DNA from: Mobilicoccus sp032056465
GTDB lineage: Bacteria; Actinomycetota; Actinomycetes; Actinomycetales; Dermatophilaceae
DNA length: 64,000 nt
Assembly: GCF_032056465.1 (NCBI RefSeq)
Contig: NZ_DAMBCL010000003.1
Direction: 5' to 3' (one strand)
This document shows positions 1 through 8,598 of the stretch, one piece after another (position 1 is the first letter of the stretch; each line of letters begins with the position of its first letter). Made by a program: the position numbers and the translations under genes. The notes under the pieces are model-generated. The model worked only from the letters and a program-made list of their open reading frames with translations. It was not told where the DNA came from and searched no databases.

Positions 1-92
1 ACAGGCACCCGGCAACCGGCACCGGGCACCCGGAACGGACGCGGGCACAGGCACCTGGCAACCGGCACCGGGCACCCGGCACGGACGCGGGC
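1..92. repeat. 46-bp tandem repeat, two copies
   Basis: Bases 1-46 and 47-92 are near-identical 46-bp units (two differences seen) and a third partial unit begins at 93. The array may continue left of the window. It lies just beyond the dnaX stop and has internal GGCACC/CCGG sub-repeats. No coding sequence is supported here. Confidence 0.8.
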
Positions 93-139
93 ACGGGCAC
101 CGCCACCTCGACCTGGCGAGCGGTCGGCGGGGGGCTTCC

Positions 140-3100
140 TCAGCCCTCTTCCTCAGCGATGACGACGCCCCCGAGGACGTCGGCGATGACGGGCTGGCCG
201 ACGGCCGAGGCGTCGGCGATGTCCTCGTCGTCGACGCTGATGTCGTCGTCGGAGCCACGGGGCCGGGTCGGGGCCGAGTCGGCGTGGTGGCCGTTGCGTC
301 GGGCCGCCCGGATCGCCTCTCGGGCCTGAGCGGCGCCGGGGTGCACATGACGCCTGGTTTCACCCCCGGCGGCCGACCGGTCGCGGCCCTCGGCGTTCCC
401 CGTGCGTCGAGAGTCGCCGCCCGATTCCGACCTCGCGGCCCGAGACCCGTCGTCGAGGGAGGTCGCCGGCGTCGTGGGTCGTCGCAGGCGACCGCGGGCG
501 GAACGGTCGAGGGGCGATCCACCGCGGCCGCTCGACTCACGGGCTGCGGGCGGACCGGAAGGGGCCGCACCCGAGCCGGGTGGGTAGGCATCCTCGGGTC
601 GCCAGCCGTCGTCGGGGGGCACGTCATCCGGCGGAGGGGCGTCGTCGTCGCTCGGCGGCGGCCGATCGTCGTCGGCCCACGACGACGCGTCCGGGCCGCC
701 CGTGGGCGCGTATCGACGACCACGGGCCCGCTCCCCGCCCCGAGCCGGGGCGTCGGCGCGGGATCCACCTCGGCCCGCGTCCTCTGGCGGAGCGCCGATC
801 GTCTCGCGAGACCGTGGAGCCTCGGTGTCGGCCGATCCCGACCGTCCCCACGCCGCGCCGGCCCCCGGCCCATCGGTCGTCCCGTCCACGCCACTGCGGT
901 CTTGTCCGCTGACGTCGCGTCCGCTGACGTCGCGTCCGCTGACGTCGTGTCCGCTGACCTCGTGTCCACCGCGTTCCGGACCGAGGTCGCGGCCGCCACG
1001 GTGGGGCGCGTCGATGTCGGAGCCACCACGCTCGGGCCCACCCCGGTCGGGACCAGGGCCTTGCCCGACACCACCGGCGCCACCGAGGCCTCCACTCGCT
1101 CCGGACTCACCGTTCTCACGGCTGCCACCGGCATCACCGGGCGCGCGCGGCGTCGGCGCACCGGCACCGTGGGACGCCTGACCGGCAGACGTCGGACCGC
1201 CGTGCATCGGACCGCCGGGACCGTGGGGACCGTCGGGACCGCCGGGCGTCGGGCCACTCGGCCCACCGGATCGGGAACGACCGGGACCCCCGGACGCCTG
1301 ACCGCCGAACCCCGATCCACCGGACGCCGAACCACGTGGCCCACCGGAGCCACCCGGACCACCTGACGTGGGCGCACCGGATCCTCCGGGCCCGCCACGA
1401 CCGCCGGGGCCGTTCCCGCCCGTCCCTCCGTGGTCGCCAGGCCCTCCGCCTGTCGGGCCCACCGGACCACCGCCCCGTCTCGCGAGCACGGCGGGGCCCT
1501 CTCCGGCGGGGATGCCCTCGACCCTGGTGTCGACGCCGAGGGCCTCACTCAGCGCCTGACGGACGACCTCGGCGTGGGGCCCGTTGCGGAACGTGGTGGC
1601 GAGGCCGGCCGTCGACAGGCCGAGGAGCAGCCGCGATCCGTCGTAGTCGAGCACCTGCGCGTGCTCGGAGAGGAAGGTCCAGGTGACCCGCCGGATGCCG
1701 AAGATCCGTTGGAGCACGTCGGGCCAGTTGCGCCGGATCATGTCGGTGTCGACACCACCACGAGGCCCGAGAGGACGGCCCCCACCCCCCGCCGCGGCGG
1801 AGGGTCCCTCGTCGTCGGGGCCGCGCCCCAGGCCCGCACGTTCGGGACCCACGTCTCCGTGGGGACCTCGGTGCTGAGCAGACCCCTCACCCCGGCCCTG
1901 CTGCTCCGAGCTGCGCCCGCGACCGGCGTCGGTGTCTTCCTCGAGCGATCCGTGTCGGGCCGACCCGTCGCGAGAGCCGGGCCGACCCCAACCCGGTTCC
2001 GGGCCCACGTCGGCACCGCGTCGACGTCCCTCGCCGCCGGCACGGCCACGATCCCCAGGGCTGTGGCCGTGCGCGTGCTGATCCCCGGCATGCCCGGGCG
2101 GTCGGCCGCGCGACGCCTCGTCCCCACCGGGTCCGGCACCGGTCGCCCCCTCGCCGAGAGCCGCCGCTCCGTCGACCTCGGATCGCGCACCCGCGTTCTC
2201 GGTGGGCGAGTCTGCGCCCGAAGGACGGGCCGAGTCCCCGGCGCGGCCCGCAGGGGCGTGGGCACCATCGTGTGCGTCGTCGCGCGCGCCGCGCCCGTCG
2301 GGTTGTGCGGCCGAGCCCTCGACCGCGCCGCCCTGCGCCGAGCCGCCGTCGAGCGCGTCCGGACCTGCGCCCCGGTCACGGCTGAGGTCGCCGCCGTCCT
2401 GCGTCTCGCGTCCGACGGCGCCCGATCGACCCCCCACGGGCGAGCGCCCCTCCCCGCCCGATCGCGCGGTCACGCCCCGGGAATCGGCACCCCGAGACGC
2501 CTGGTCACGCCACCCCGCGGGTGCGCCGGCACCCCGGGATCCGTCCTCACCCCGACGCTCCGGTGCCCCGACGGGCCGCGCCTGCGCCGACGCCTCCCCC
2601 GACACCGTCTCCCCCACCGGCATCTGCGGCGCGGCCGCCTGGGCGGGGATCGGCGCCGCGATGCCTCCGCCGACGTCGAGCCGCCGTTCGAGACGGTCGA
2701 GTCGGGCGGCGTATCCGTGCTCTCCCGCGCCCGTGGGGAGAAGCAGTCGCGCACAGAGCAGTTCCAGCTGGAGGCGCGGGGAGGTCGCGCCGGTCATCTC
2801 GGTGAGGCCGGCGTTGACGATGTCGGCCGCGTACGACAACTGCCCCGGCCCGAAGGCGCCGGCCTGCTGCCGCATGCGGGTGATCTGATCTTCCGGCAGG
2901 CCGCGCAGCACCGCGGAGATCTGCGCCTCCGCATCGGTGGCCTGACTCACGGCGGAGAGCACGATGAGATCCCGGAACCGTTCGAGGACGTCCTCGACGA
3001 AGCGACGCGGATCCTGCCCCGTCTCGATGACGCGGTCGACCTGCCGGAACACCCCGGCCCCGTCACCGGCCGCGATGGCGTCGACGGTCGCGTCGAGCAG

Positions 3101-3847
3101 CTCCCCCTCGGTGAACCCCAGCAGCGCCGCCGCACCCGCGTACGTGAGGCCCTCCTCGTTCGACCCTGCGATGAGCTGGTCGAGCACCGACAGCGAGTCC
3201 CGCACCGAACCCCCACCGGCGCGGATGACGAACGACAGCACCCCGGGCTCGACGGCGACACCCTCGCGCTCGCAGAGTTCCTCCAGGTAGTCCTGCAGCC
3301 GGGCGGGCGGCACGAGCCGGAACGGATAGTGGTGCGTGCGCGACCGGATCGTGCCGATGACCTTGTCGGGCTCCGTGGTGGCGAAGACGAACTTCACGTG
3401 CTCCGGCGGCTCCTCGACGATCTTGAGCAGGGCGTTGAAGCCCTGCGGCGTGACCATGTGCGCCTCGTCGATGATGTAGACCTTGAACCGCGACTGCGCC
3501 GGCCCGTACGCGGCCTTCTCACGCAGGTCGCGGGCGTCGTCGACACCGCCGTGGGAGGCCGCGTCGATCTCGATGACATCCACGCTGCCGGTGCCGCCGG
3601 TCGCGAGCGCCCGGCACGAGTCACACTCCCCGCACGGCGTGGCCGTGGGCCCCTGCTCGCAGTTGAGGCAGCGCGCGAGGATGCGTGCCGACGTCGTCTT
3701 GCCGCAGCCCCGCGGCCCGCTGAACAGGTAGGCATGGCCGATGCGTCCGCTGCGCAGGGCCTGCATGAGCGGCTCGGTGACGTGTTCCTGCCCGATGACC
3801 TCGGCGAAGTCCTGCGGGCGGTAACGGCGGTACAGGGCTGTGGTCAC
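140..3847 (-). CDS. dnaX: DNA polymerase III subunit gamma/tau
   Basis: Clamp-loader ATPase of the replicative polymerase, about 1235 residues from the GTG at 3847. I chose this start because homology begins at once (VTTALYRRYRPQDF); the frame stays open upstream to 4315 but that part is not protein-like. Visible: Walker A GPRGCGKTTSAR, a four-Cys zinc site (CLNCEQ, then CGECDSC), Walker B YIIDEAH, and the TTEPDKV and TRSRTHHYPF segments. After a disordered linker there is one ordered island near residues 700-790 (MIRRNWPDVLQRIFGIRR), expected for the tau polymerase-binding domain. About 450 further residues are almost only Gly, Pro, Ser, Arg and Asp, with repeats such as GRDVSGRDVSG. The protein is far longer than usual for tau. 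The SRP RNA gene lies upstream on the same strand. Confidence 0.95.
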   Translation of the reverse strand: MTTALYRRYRPQDFAEVIGQEHVTEPLMQALRSGRIGHAYLFSGPRGCGKTTSARILARCLNCEQGPTATPCGECDSCRALATGGTGSVDVIEIDAASHGGVDDARDLREKAAYGPAQSRFKVYIIDEAHMVTPQGFNALLKIVEEPPEHVKFVFATTEPDKVIGTIRSRTHHYPFRLVPPARLQDYLEELCEREGVAVEPGVLSFVIRAGGGSVRDSLSVLDQLIAGSNEEGLTYAGAAALLGFTEGELLDATVDAIAAGDGAGVFRQVDRVIETGQDPRRFVEDVLERFRDLIVLSAVSQATDAEAQISAVLRGLPEDQITRMRQQAGAFGPGQLSYAADIVNAGLTEMTGATSPRLQLELLCARLLLPTGAGEHGYAARLDRLERRLDVGGGIAAPIPAQAAAPQMPVGETVSGEASAQARPVGAPERRGEDGSRGAGAPAGWRDQASRGADSRGVTARSGGEGRSPVGGRSGAVGRETQDGGDLSRDRGAGPDALDGGSAQGGAVEGSAAQPDGRGARDDAHDGAHAPAGRAGDSARPSGADSPTENAGARSEVDGAAALGEGATGAGPGGDEASRGRPPGHAGDQHAHGHSPGDRGRAGGEGRRRGADVGPEPGWGRPGSRDGSARHGSLEEDTDAGRGRSSEQQGRGEGSAQHRGPHGDVGPERAGLGRGPDDEGPSAAAGGGGRPLGPRGGVDTDMIRRNWPDVLQRIFGIRRVTWTFLSEHAQVLDYDGSRLLLGLSTAGLATTFRNGPHAEVVRQALSEALGVDTRVEGIPAGEGPAVLARRGGGPVGPTGGGPGDHGGTGGNGPGGRGGPGGSGAPTSGGPGGSGGPRGSASGGSGFGGQASGGPGRSRSGGPSGPTPGGPDGPHGPGGPMHGGPTSAGQASHGAGAPTPRAPGDAGGSRENGESGASGGLGGAGGVGQGPGPDRGGPERGGSDIDAPHRGGRDLGPERGGHEVSGHDVSGRDVSGRDVSGQDRSGVDGTTDGPGAGAAWGRSGSADTEAPRSRETIGAPPEDAGRGGSRADAPARGGERARGRRYAPTGGPDASSWADDDRPPPSDDDAPPPDDVPPDDGWRPEDAYPPGSGAAPSGPPAARESSGRGGSPLDRSARGRLRRPTTPATSLDDGSRAARSESGGDSRRTGNAEGRDRSAAGGETRRHVHPGAAQAREAIRAARRNGHHADSAPTRPRGSDDDISVDDEDIADASAVGQPVIADVLGGVVIAEEEG

Positions 3848-4177
3848 GTTCCGAAGGCTATCCGTCGTCGCCGACAACCCTTCGGGAACGGCGACCTCGA
3901 CGACCCACCGCGAGCCCCCGGGGTGGCCGTCACGAGCGCGTCGGGTGATCGACGGGGCGGTCGGGACGACGGAGCGCAGGACGGGCCCCGACCCTCCCGC
4001 CTCGGACCCCCACCCCTCGCCGACCGCCGGTGCACCCTCATCGGGGACTCGACTCGAGGTCGCAGGCAGCGCGGTGGCCAGGTGGTCGTCAGCGCAGCCA
4101 CCTGACGGCATCCTCACGTGCGATCTCCCGTCAGGAGCCGCGAGCGCGCCCTCGCCACCTCGTCCGCGGGCATGAGA
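3848..4177. other. Intergenic region between dnaX and the SRP RNA gene
   Basis: About 330 bases with no supportable gene. It should hold the dnaX promoter and leader, but I see no clear -35/-10 pair. Confidence 0.5.
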
Positions 4178-4268
4178 GGACCCCCCGCGTACCTGGAAGA
4201 GCTCACTTACCCTTGCTGCATTCCTGCCCTGGGGGGTTTGGGTGAGGTACCACCACGCGGGGGGCCGT
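4178..4268 (-). ncRNA. ffs: Signal recognition particle RNA, small bacterial type
   Basis: Read on the minus strand the sequence contains CCAGGGCAGGAATGCAGCAA, the conserved SRP domain IV loop that binds Ffh. The ends pair (GGCCCCCCGCGT near 4265 with ACGCGGGGGG near 4182) to close one long hairpin of about 90-95 nt. The RNA forms the 4.5S-type particle with Ffh for co-translational membrane targeting. ffs next to dnaX is a common actinobacterial arrangement. The exact ends are estimated from the stem. Confidence 0.92.
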
Positions 4269-4310
4269 CCCTCACTGTAGTCGAGGGGGCCGGTGGGCGT
4301 GAAACGCATG

Positions 4311-4344
4311 GCCACCCGCCCCGGCCCGCGGCAGGCGGGGTGGC
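4311..4344 (-). terminator. Hairpin after the heparinase-like gene
   Basis: GCCACCCGCC at 4311 pairs with GGCGGGGTGGC ending at 4344 with one bulge, five bases beyond the stop of the minus-strand gene. There is no T-run. Confidence 0.45.
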
Positions 4345-4348
4345 GGCC

Positions 4349-6169
4349 TCAGCGCACCCGCGTGAGCGTGCCCGCCCCGTCGAGAGTGACCACGGCCGTG
4401 GAGGATCCGACCCGGAACGTGTAGGTCGTGCTCGACCCCGTGACCACGGGGGTCACCGACACCCGCGCCGAGCCCGGGCTCGCGACGACGGCGGTGACCA
4501 TCGCGGCGCGAGTGCCCTTCTGCGTCACGGTCGCCACGGGCGCGGCGAAGCGGTGGCCGACGTCGGTCCACTGCCATCCGTTGATCGGTTTCGTGGAGCC
4601 ACGCACGACGCCGATCGGCGCCTGCTTGACCCCCGCGGCCGGCAGCTGCAGCAGCGTCGTCGTCACCCCACCCTTCGACGCCGTGGCCCGCGTGCCCTTG
4701 CCCGCGAGGGAGACGTCGTAGGGCAGGTGCCAGTACTGGGTGAACGTCGTCGGCTTGGTCGAGACCGCCGTGTCCACGGCGACGACGATGTCGGGATCCG
4801 ACAGCACGAGGACGCTCCGGGCCCGGGTGGCAGTCGAGACGGGCTTGTCGGTGAAGCGGAAGAAGTCGGCCCGGTCGCCGAGCCGGGAGCGGGCCAGGGT
4901 CGTCGCCGATCCGTTGCGCATCCCCGCCACGACGAGCTGGTTGTGCGCTTCGGGACCGATGTAGTGCCGGCGCCAGGCGTCCTGGTTGTAGGACCCCGTG
5001 CCGGTGTCGGCGAGAATCGGCCGACCCTGGGTGTGCCACGTGATGGCCGTGTGGTCGCTGTGACCATGACCGACGCGCACCGGACCGAACCGCAGCGCGT
5101 AGCTCGACTCCTTCGACGGGGCGCGGTCGCGTCCCTCGGCGCCCCACCCGGAGCGGCCGAACACGTACCCCGCGCCGTAGACCTTGACGCGTTCGGTGGG
5201 GGCTCTGCCCTGCTTGCCGTCGGTGACGACCCACAGTTGCTCGGGGGTGAGGTCACCCTGTGGCCGTTCGGTCTGGGTGTCGCCGAGCTGGTGGTAGGTG
5301 CCGTCGGGACGGAGAGCGTGGACGAGGAACGTCTGGAGCCCGGCCCGGCGGGCCTTGATGGTCCGGGCCGCAGGAGTGCTGACCCCGCACGCGGACAGGG
5401 CCTCGTCGACGTATCCCCACAGGGCGAAGTTGTACCGGGCGTACCCCACGGACTGTTCGTTGTTCGCGCCCTGGGCGTCGATGACCCGGGTGATGTCACG
5501 GCTCAGCTTGGTGACGGCGTAGTCCCGCAGGTCGCGACGGCCGAGGGTGCAACCGACGCCCATGACGGCGAGGGTCTGGTCGGTGCCCACGTTGTGGTCG
5601 GGCCAGGTGTTCTTCTTCAGCCAGGCCGCGTGTTGCAGGAGGGAGGCGTCGAGCCACGAGGGCGCGGGCCGGCCGAGCTCCGCCAGCCCGCGTCGGATGC
5701 ACATGAGGGTGTCGGCGCGGGTGTGGGTCGCGTTGCCGGCGCCGGGTCCCGTGGGCCAGGGGTAGGGATTGTCGCGGATCCAGTCCTGAGCGATGGCGAG
5801 CGCGCCGTCGATCGCGCGGGGATCGCGGTCCTTGTGGAAGCCCCGGGTCGACTTGTCGACGTAGGCGCCGGTCCACTGCAAACCGTGGAAGAGGGTCTTC
5901 CACGAGTCCTGGCGGTGCGGATCGCGACTCCAGTCGATGTCGTGGCGCCCGTTGCCGACCTTCGTCCGCTTGTACGCCGACCAGGTGAACAGGTCGCGGT
6001 CCAGGTCCGACACCGCGTTGGAGTAGTTAAGCAACCCGTATCCGCGGCACGGGTAACTCTCCGACCCGGTCGAGGCCGCAGCCGAGACGGTCGGCTGGAG
6101 CGCACCGGTCATCGGTGCGAGGAGCATGCCGGTGGTCGACGCGGCGACCGCAGCGTGGCGAAGACGCAC
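4349..6169 (-). CDS. Secreted heparinase II/III-family protein
   Basis: Probable exported polysaccharide lyase of about 606 residues. The GTG at 6169 follows GGAAGGATCC, and the first 32 residues look like a signal peptide (VRLRHAAVAASTTG... ending TVSAAAS). The first half is an alpha-helical toroid-like region with NHNVGTDQTLAVMGVG-type sequence (here DHNVGTD) and NNEQSVGYARYNF. The second half has GHGHSDHTAITW and GRPILADTGTGSYN, typical of the heparinase II/III C-terminal beta domain (alginate lyase-like PL families). The substrate cannot be read from sequence. A flagellar-type promoter lies 54 bp upstream (6223-6249), suggesting co-expression with motility genes. It lies downstream of the flagellar genes but is separated from them by the AbiEi gene and two repeat elements. 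Confidence 0.85.
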   Translation of the reverse strand: MRLRHAAVAASTTGMLLAPMTGALQPTVSAAASTGSESYPCRGYGLLNYSNAVSDLDRDLFTWSAYKRTKVGNGRHDIDWSRDPHRQDSWKTLFHGLQWTGAYVDKSTRGFHKDRDPRAIDGALAIAQDWIRDNPYPWPTGPGAGNATHTRADTLMCIRRGLAELGRPAPSWLDASLLQHAAWLKKNTWPDHNVGTDQTLAVMGVGCTLGRRDLRDYAVTKLSRDITRVIDAQGANNEQSVGYARYNFALWGYVDEALSACGVSTPAARTIKARRAGLQTFLVHALRPDGTYHQLGDTQTERPQGDLTPEQLWVVTDGKQGRAPTERVKVYGAGYVFGRSGWGAEGRDRAPSKESSYALRFGPVRVGHGHSDHTAITWHTQGRPILADTGTGSYNQDAWRRHYIGPEAHNQLVVAGMRNGSATTLARSRLGDRADFFRFTDKPVSTATRARSVLVLSDPDIVVAVDTAVSTKPTTFTQYWHLPYDVSLAGKGTRATASKGGVTTTLLQLPAAGVKQAPIGVVRGSTKPINGWQWTDVGHRFAAPVATVTQKGTRAAMVTAVVASPGSARVSVTPVVTGSSTTYTFRVGSSTAVVTLDGAGTLTRVR

Positions 6170-6222
6170 GATCGGATCCTTCCGTGGGGCGTGTCGGCGC
6201 GGTTCCCTCCGCACCCGCCTCC

Positions 6223-6249
6223 CTATCGGCGCCCGACCGGCGGTGCTGA
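6223..6249 (-). promoter_or_regulatory. Sigma-28/WhiG-type promoter of the heparinase-like gene
   Basis: On the minus strand: TCAG, 15 bases, GCCGATAG. The known sigma-28/WhiG consensus is TAAA-N15/16-GCCGATAA. The same pattern (TCAG-N15-ACCGATAG) stands before flgK. The -10 box is about 54 bp from the GTG start. Confidence 0.55.
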
Positions 6250-6366
6250 CCTCTCCGCGGCAGCGCGGGGGTGATGCCTGCCGGCAGGGGTATCGCGGCG
6301 ACCCGGGGCGCCGGCGCTCGGTGACGCGGTCGAAGCCGGCGCTTCGGGCGGGTGGCTCGCGGTGAT

Positions 6367-6479
6367 GTGGCAATGTCGGCGGAGTCGACCTGCACCCGGT
6401 CACACCCCCAACCCGCTGACCTGTCGTGACGCCTCGGCCCGCGGCCCGAGCCGCACCTCGACTTCGTCGAGATTGCCAC
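6367..6479. repeat. 113-bp inverted-repeat element, copy 1
   Basis: Runs from GTGGCAATGTCGGCGGAGTC to CGTCGAGATTGCCAC. The ends are imperfect inverted repeats, and CTGACCTG sits 49 bases from the left end. Length, ends and core offset match the copies at 7513 and 30386. It ends two bases from the stop of the AbiEi-type gene. Confidence 0.85.
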
Positions 6480-6480
6480 C

Positions 6481-7455
6481 TCAGTCGCCAGACCGTGCCG
6501 TGCGCATCGCCTCGAGGGTCGTGGCGCGGACCCACCCCGGGTCGCTGCGAACCTGCGGAAGGGTGAACCTCAGCACCGTCCAGCCCGCGGCGACCAACTC
6601 GGTGTAGCGACGGCAGTCGGCGTAGAACCGCTCCTCCGTGCCGTGGAACTCCCGACTCTCGCCCTCGACGACGAGGCGACGGGACACGTCGGCGAGGTCG
6701 ACGCGGGTGGTGCGGCTCAGTCCGGTGATGGGCACCTGGGTCTGCAGGTGCACACCGTCCACGTCGAGCAGGACTGCGCGCAGTGCCGATTCGAAGGGGT
6801 TGGCGGCCCCGCCGTCGGCGTGGCGACACACCCGTCGCACGCGCTCCACGTGCCGGCCCCTGGCGAGGTGGCCGGCCTCGACGAGCTCGTGCGGGCCTAC
6901 CGCCCCCGAGCGCAGCGCCGAATCGGCGATGGCCAGGGCTTCGTCGAAGGGCAGGAGCCGCGCGGCGTCGAGGACGGTCCGGATCGGGCTGGTCACGGCC
7001 TCGAGGAGTTCGTCGGCGGAGAGGGCGACGTGGCGGAACCGAGCGCCCGAGCCGGTTGGACGGTGGCGCCCCCGCGGGAGGGCGATCTCGATGGTCCGGG
7101 GTTGTACGAGGATCGGCCACTGATGATGAGCGGCGGCGCACCGGAGGGCGAGGGCCCCTCGGTAGGCGCGGGCGCGGGCGTGACGGCGGATGAGGACGAG
7201 GGCCTCGGCGGGGCCCGGCCCCTCGTCCCAGCGGGCCCAGGAACGAACCGCGCCGTCGGGATCGCCGTCGACGTCGAGGGCGGCGATGTGCGGAAAGCAA
7301 TAGAAGCCGTGGTGGAGGCGGGCAAGGTCACCCCGCCGTACGGCTCGACACAGCGTCGAGGGGGACGCGGCCGCCCGCAGGTCGGCGGTCGTCGCGACGC
7401 CACCGAGGTCGAGGAGCAGGTGGGACAGGGCGGGGAGGGAGCTGCGAGCAGGCAT
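6481..7455 (-). CDS. AbiEi-type antitoxin-domain protein with DUF559-like C-terminus
   Basis: About 324 residues from the ATG at 7455; a GTG at 7485 is an alternative and neither has a clear Shine-Dalgarno. The N-terminus (LLLDLGGVATTADLR...LCRAVRRGDLARLHHGFY) resembles the winged-helix domain of AbiEi type IV antitoxins. The C-terminus (VDLADVSRRLVVEGESREFHGTEERFYADCRRYTELVAAGWTVLRF, split here by description) resembles the DUF559/very-short-patch endonuclease fold, though the usual catalytic Lys is not evident. Such single-gene proteins are frequent in actinobacteria and their function is unproven; no AbiEii toxin is adjacent. The gene stands alone between flgL and the heparinase-like gene, flanked by two 113-bp elements in the same orientation. 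Confidence 0.7.
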   Translation of the reverse strand: MPARSSLPALSHLLLDLGGVATTADLRAAASPSTLCRAVRRGDLARLHHGFYCFPHIAALDVDGDPDGAVRSWARWDEGPGPAEALVLIRRHARARAYRGALALRCAAAHHQWPILVQPRTIEIALPRGRHRPTGSGARFRHVALSADELLEAVTSPIRTVLDAARLLPFDEALAIADSALRSGAVGPHELVEAGHLARGRHVERVRRVCRHADGGAANPFESALRAVLLDVDGVHLQTQVPITGLSRTTRVDLADVSRRLVVEGESREFHGTEERFYADCRRYTELVAAGWTVLRFTLPQVRSDPGWVRATTLEAMRTARSGD

Positions 7456-7512
7456 GCCGACACGCTGGCGGCGCCCTGTGCCCACGATGGCAGGTTGTCC
7501 ACCGAGGGCGGT

Positions 7513-7625
7513 GTGGCAATGTCAGCGGAGTCGAGGGTGTGGACAGGCCTTGGTCACGCTGCTGACCTGCGCGAATACCCGACTCCCGGCTGCCGGCCTG
7601 CGCTCGACTTCGCTGACATTGCCAG
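7513..7625. repeat. 113-bp inverted-repeat element, copy 2
   Basis: Runs from GTGGCAATGTCAGCGGAGTC to CGACTTCGCTGACATTGCCA. The terminal arms pair well, and CTGACCTG is again 49 bases from the left end. It lies between the AbiEi-type gene start and the flgL stop. Confidence 0.87.
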
Positions 7626-7686
7626 ATGCACGCCGGTGGAGGGGCACGCACGGCTCGAAGCGCGGCGCCCCTCCTCCGGCGTGCGG

Positions 7687-8583
7687 TCAGCGGATGAAGT
7701 CCATGAGCGAGGGCTGGATGATCTTGGCCGACGCCGACAGGGCGGCCTGGTAGGCGTTGGACTGGATCGAGAGGTCCATCGCCGCCTTGAGGAAGTCGGT
7801 GTCCTCGACCTTGGACAGGGCGATCGTGGCGGCGTCGTCCTGGCGCCCGTTGAGCTTCTCCAGCGCGGCGAGCCGCACGGAGCGCACACCCACCGAGGAC
7901 TGGACGTTGCTGATGTTCTCGCGGAGGGCGTCGACATCGCCGAGCCCGTCCTTGATCCCCTCCGAGTCGCCGGATTCGATGGCGGCGGCGAGCTTGTCGA
8001 GGGCGCCGGTGTCCTTGACGAGGGCGTCGCCGAAGGCCTCCTGCCCGTTGACGCCGACGTTCATCTGTCCCGCGTCCCCGGGTGAGTCGCTCACCTGGCG
8101 CAGGACGGGAAGGGTGTTGCCCTGGAAGGTGCCGTCGACGTCGAAGGCGTTGTCCTCCGGGGTCGTACCGCCGAACAACGGCTGGCCGGCGTACTGGCTG
8201 TTGGCCTGCTGGAGCAGCCCCTCGCGCAGGCCGCGCACCTGCTCGGCGATGGCCTTGCGTTCGCCGGGGCCGAGGGTGCCGTTGGCGGCCTGGATGACCG
8301 AGCTGCGGATGGACTGCACCATCGCGTTGGCCTGGCTGAGGGCGTCGTCGGAGGCCTGGAGCCGGGAGAGCCCGTCGGTGATGTTGGCGCCGAACTGGGC
8401 GAGCTGACTCTGTTCGGTTCGAAAGCGCAGGGCCTGGACGGTGCCGACGGGATCGTCGGAAGGGCGGTTGAGCCGCTTGCCGGTGGTGAGTTCCTCCTGC
8501 GTCTGCTGGAGGCGGCCTTGGCTCAGGTTGAGACCGGCGAGCTGCGTCCGGTTCATCGAGTTCTGGGTGATGCGTAGAGACAT
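7687..8583 (-). CDS. flgL: Flagellar hook-associated protein 3 (hook-filament junction)
   Basis: 298 residues. The N-terminus MSLRITQNSMNRTQLAGLNL and the segment TGKRLNRPSDDPVGTVQALR are the conserved FlgL/flagellin D0-D1 helix; the C-terminus is the partner amphipathic helix (AYQAALSASAKIIQPSLMDF). FlgL forms the outer ring of the junction between hook and filament. The start follows TAGGAGGA at good spacing. It is 15 bp after flgK and probably co-transcribed. Size is normal for the family. Confidence 0.95.
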   Translation of the reverse strand: MSLRITQNSMNRTQLAGLNLSQGRLQQTQEELTTGKRLNRPSDDPVGTVQALRFRTEQSQLAQFGANITDGLSRLQASDDALSQANAMVQSIRSSVIQAANGTLGPGERKAIAEQVRGLREGLLQQANSQYAGQPLFGGTTPEDNAFDVDGTFQGNTLPVLRQVSDSPGDAGQMNVGVNGQEAFGDALVKDTGALDKLAAAIESGDSEGIKDGLGDVDALRENISNVQSSVGVRSVRLAALEKLNGRQDDAATIALSKVEDTDFLKAAMDLSIQSNAYQAALSASAKIIQPSLMDFIR

Positions 8584-8598
8584 CGTCGCGTCCTCCTA

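Noticed and set aside
2202..2888. Several open frames on both strands in the dnaX tail region
   Set aside because: All are Arg/Pro/Ser-rich shadows typical for GC-rich DNA.
1430..4105. Long plus-strand open frame of 891 codons opposite dnaX
   Set aside because: It is the mirror of the dnaX frame in very GC-rich DNA; no domain is recognisable and the minus-strand product has clear DnaX motifs.
3848..4315. N-terminal extension of DnaX to 4315
   Set aside because: It would run through the SRP RNA gene and has no conserved sequence; homology begins at the GTG at 3847.
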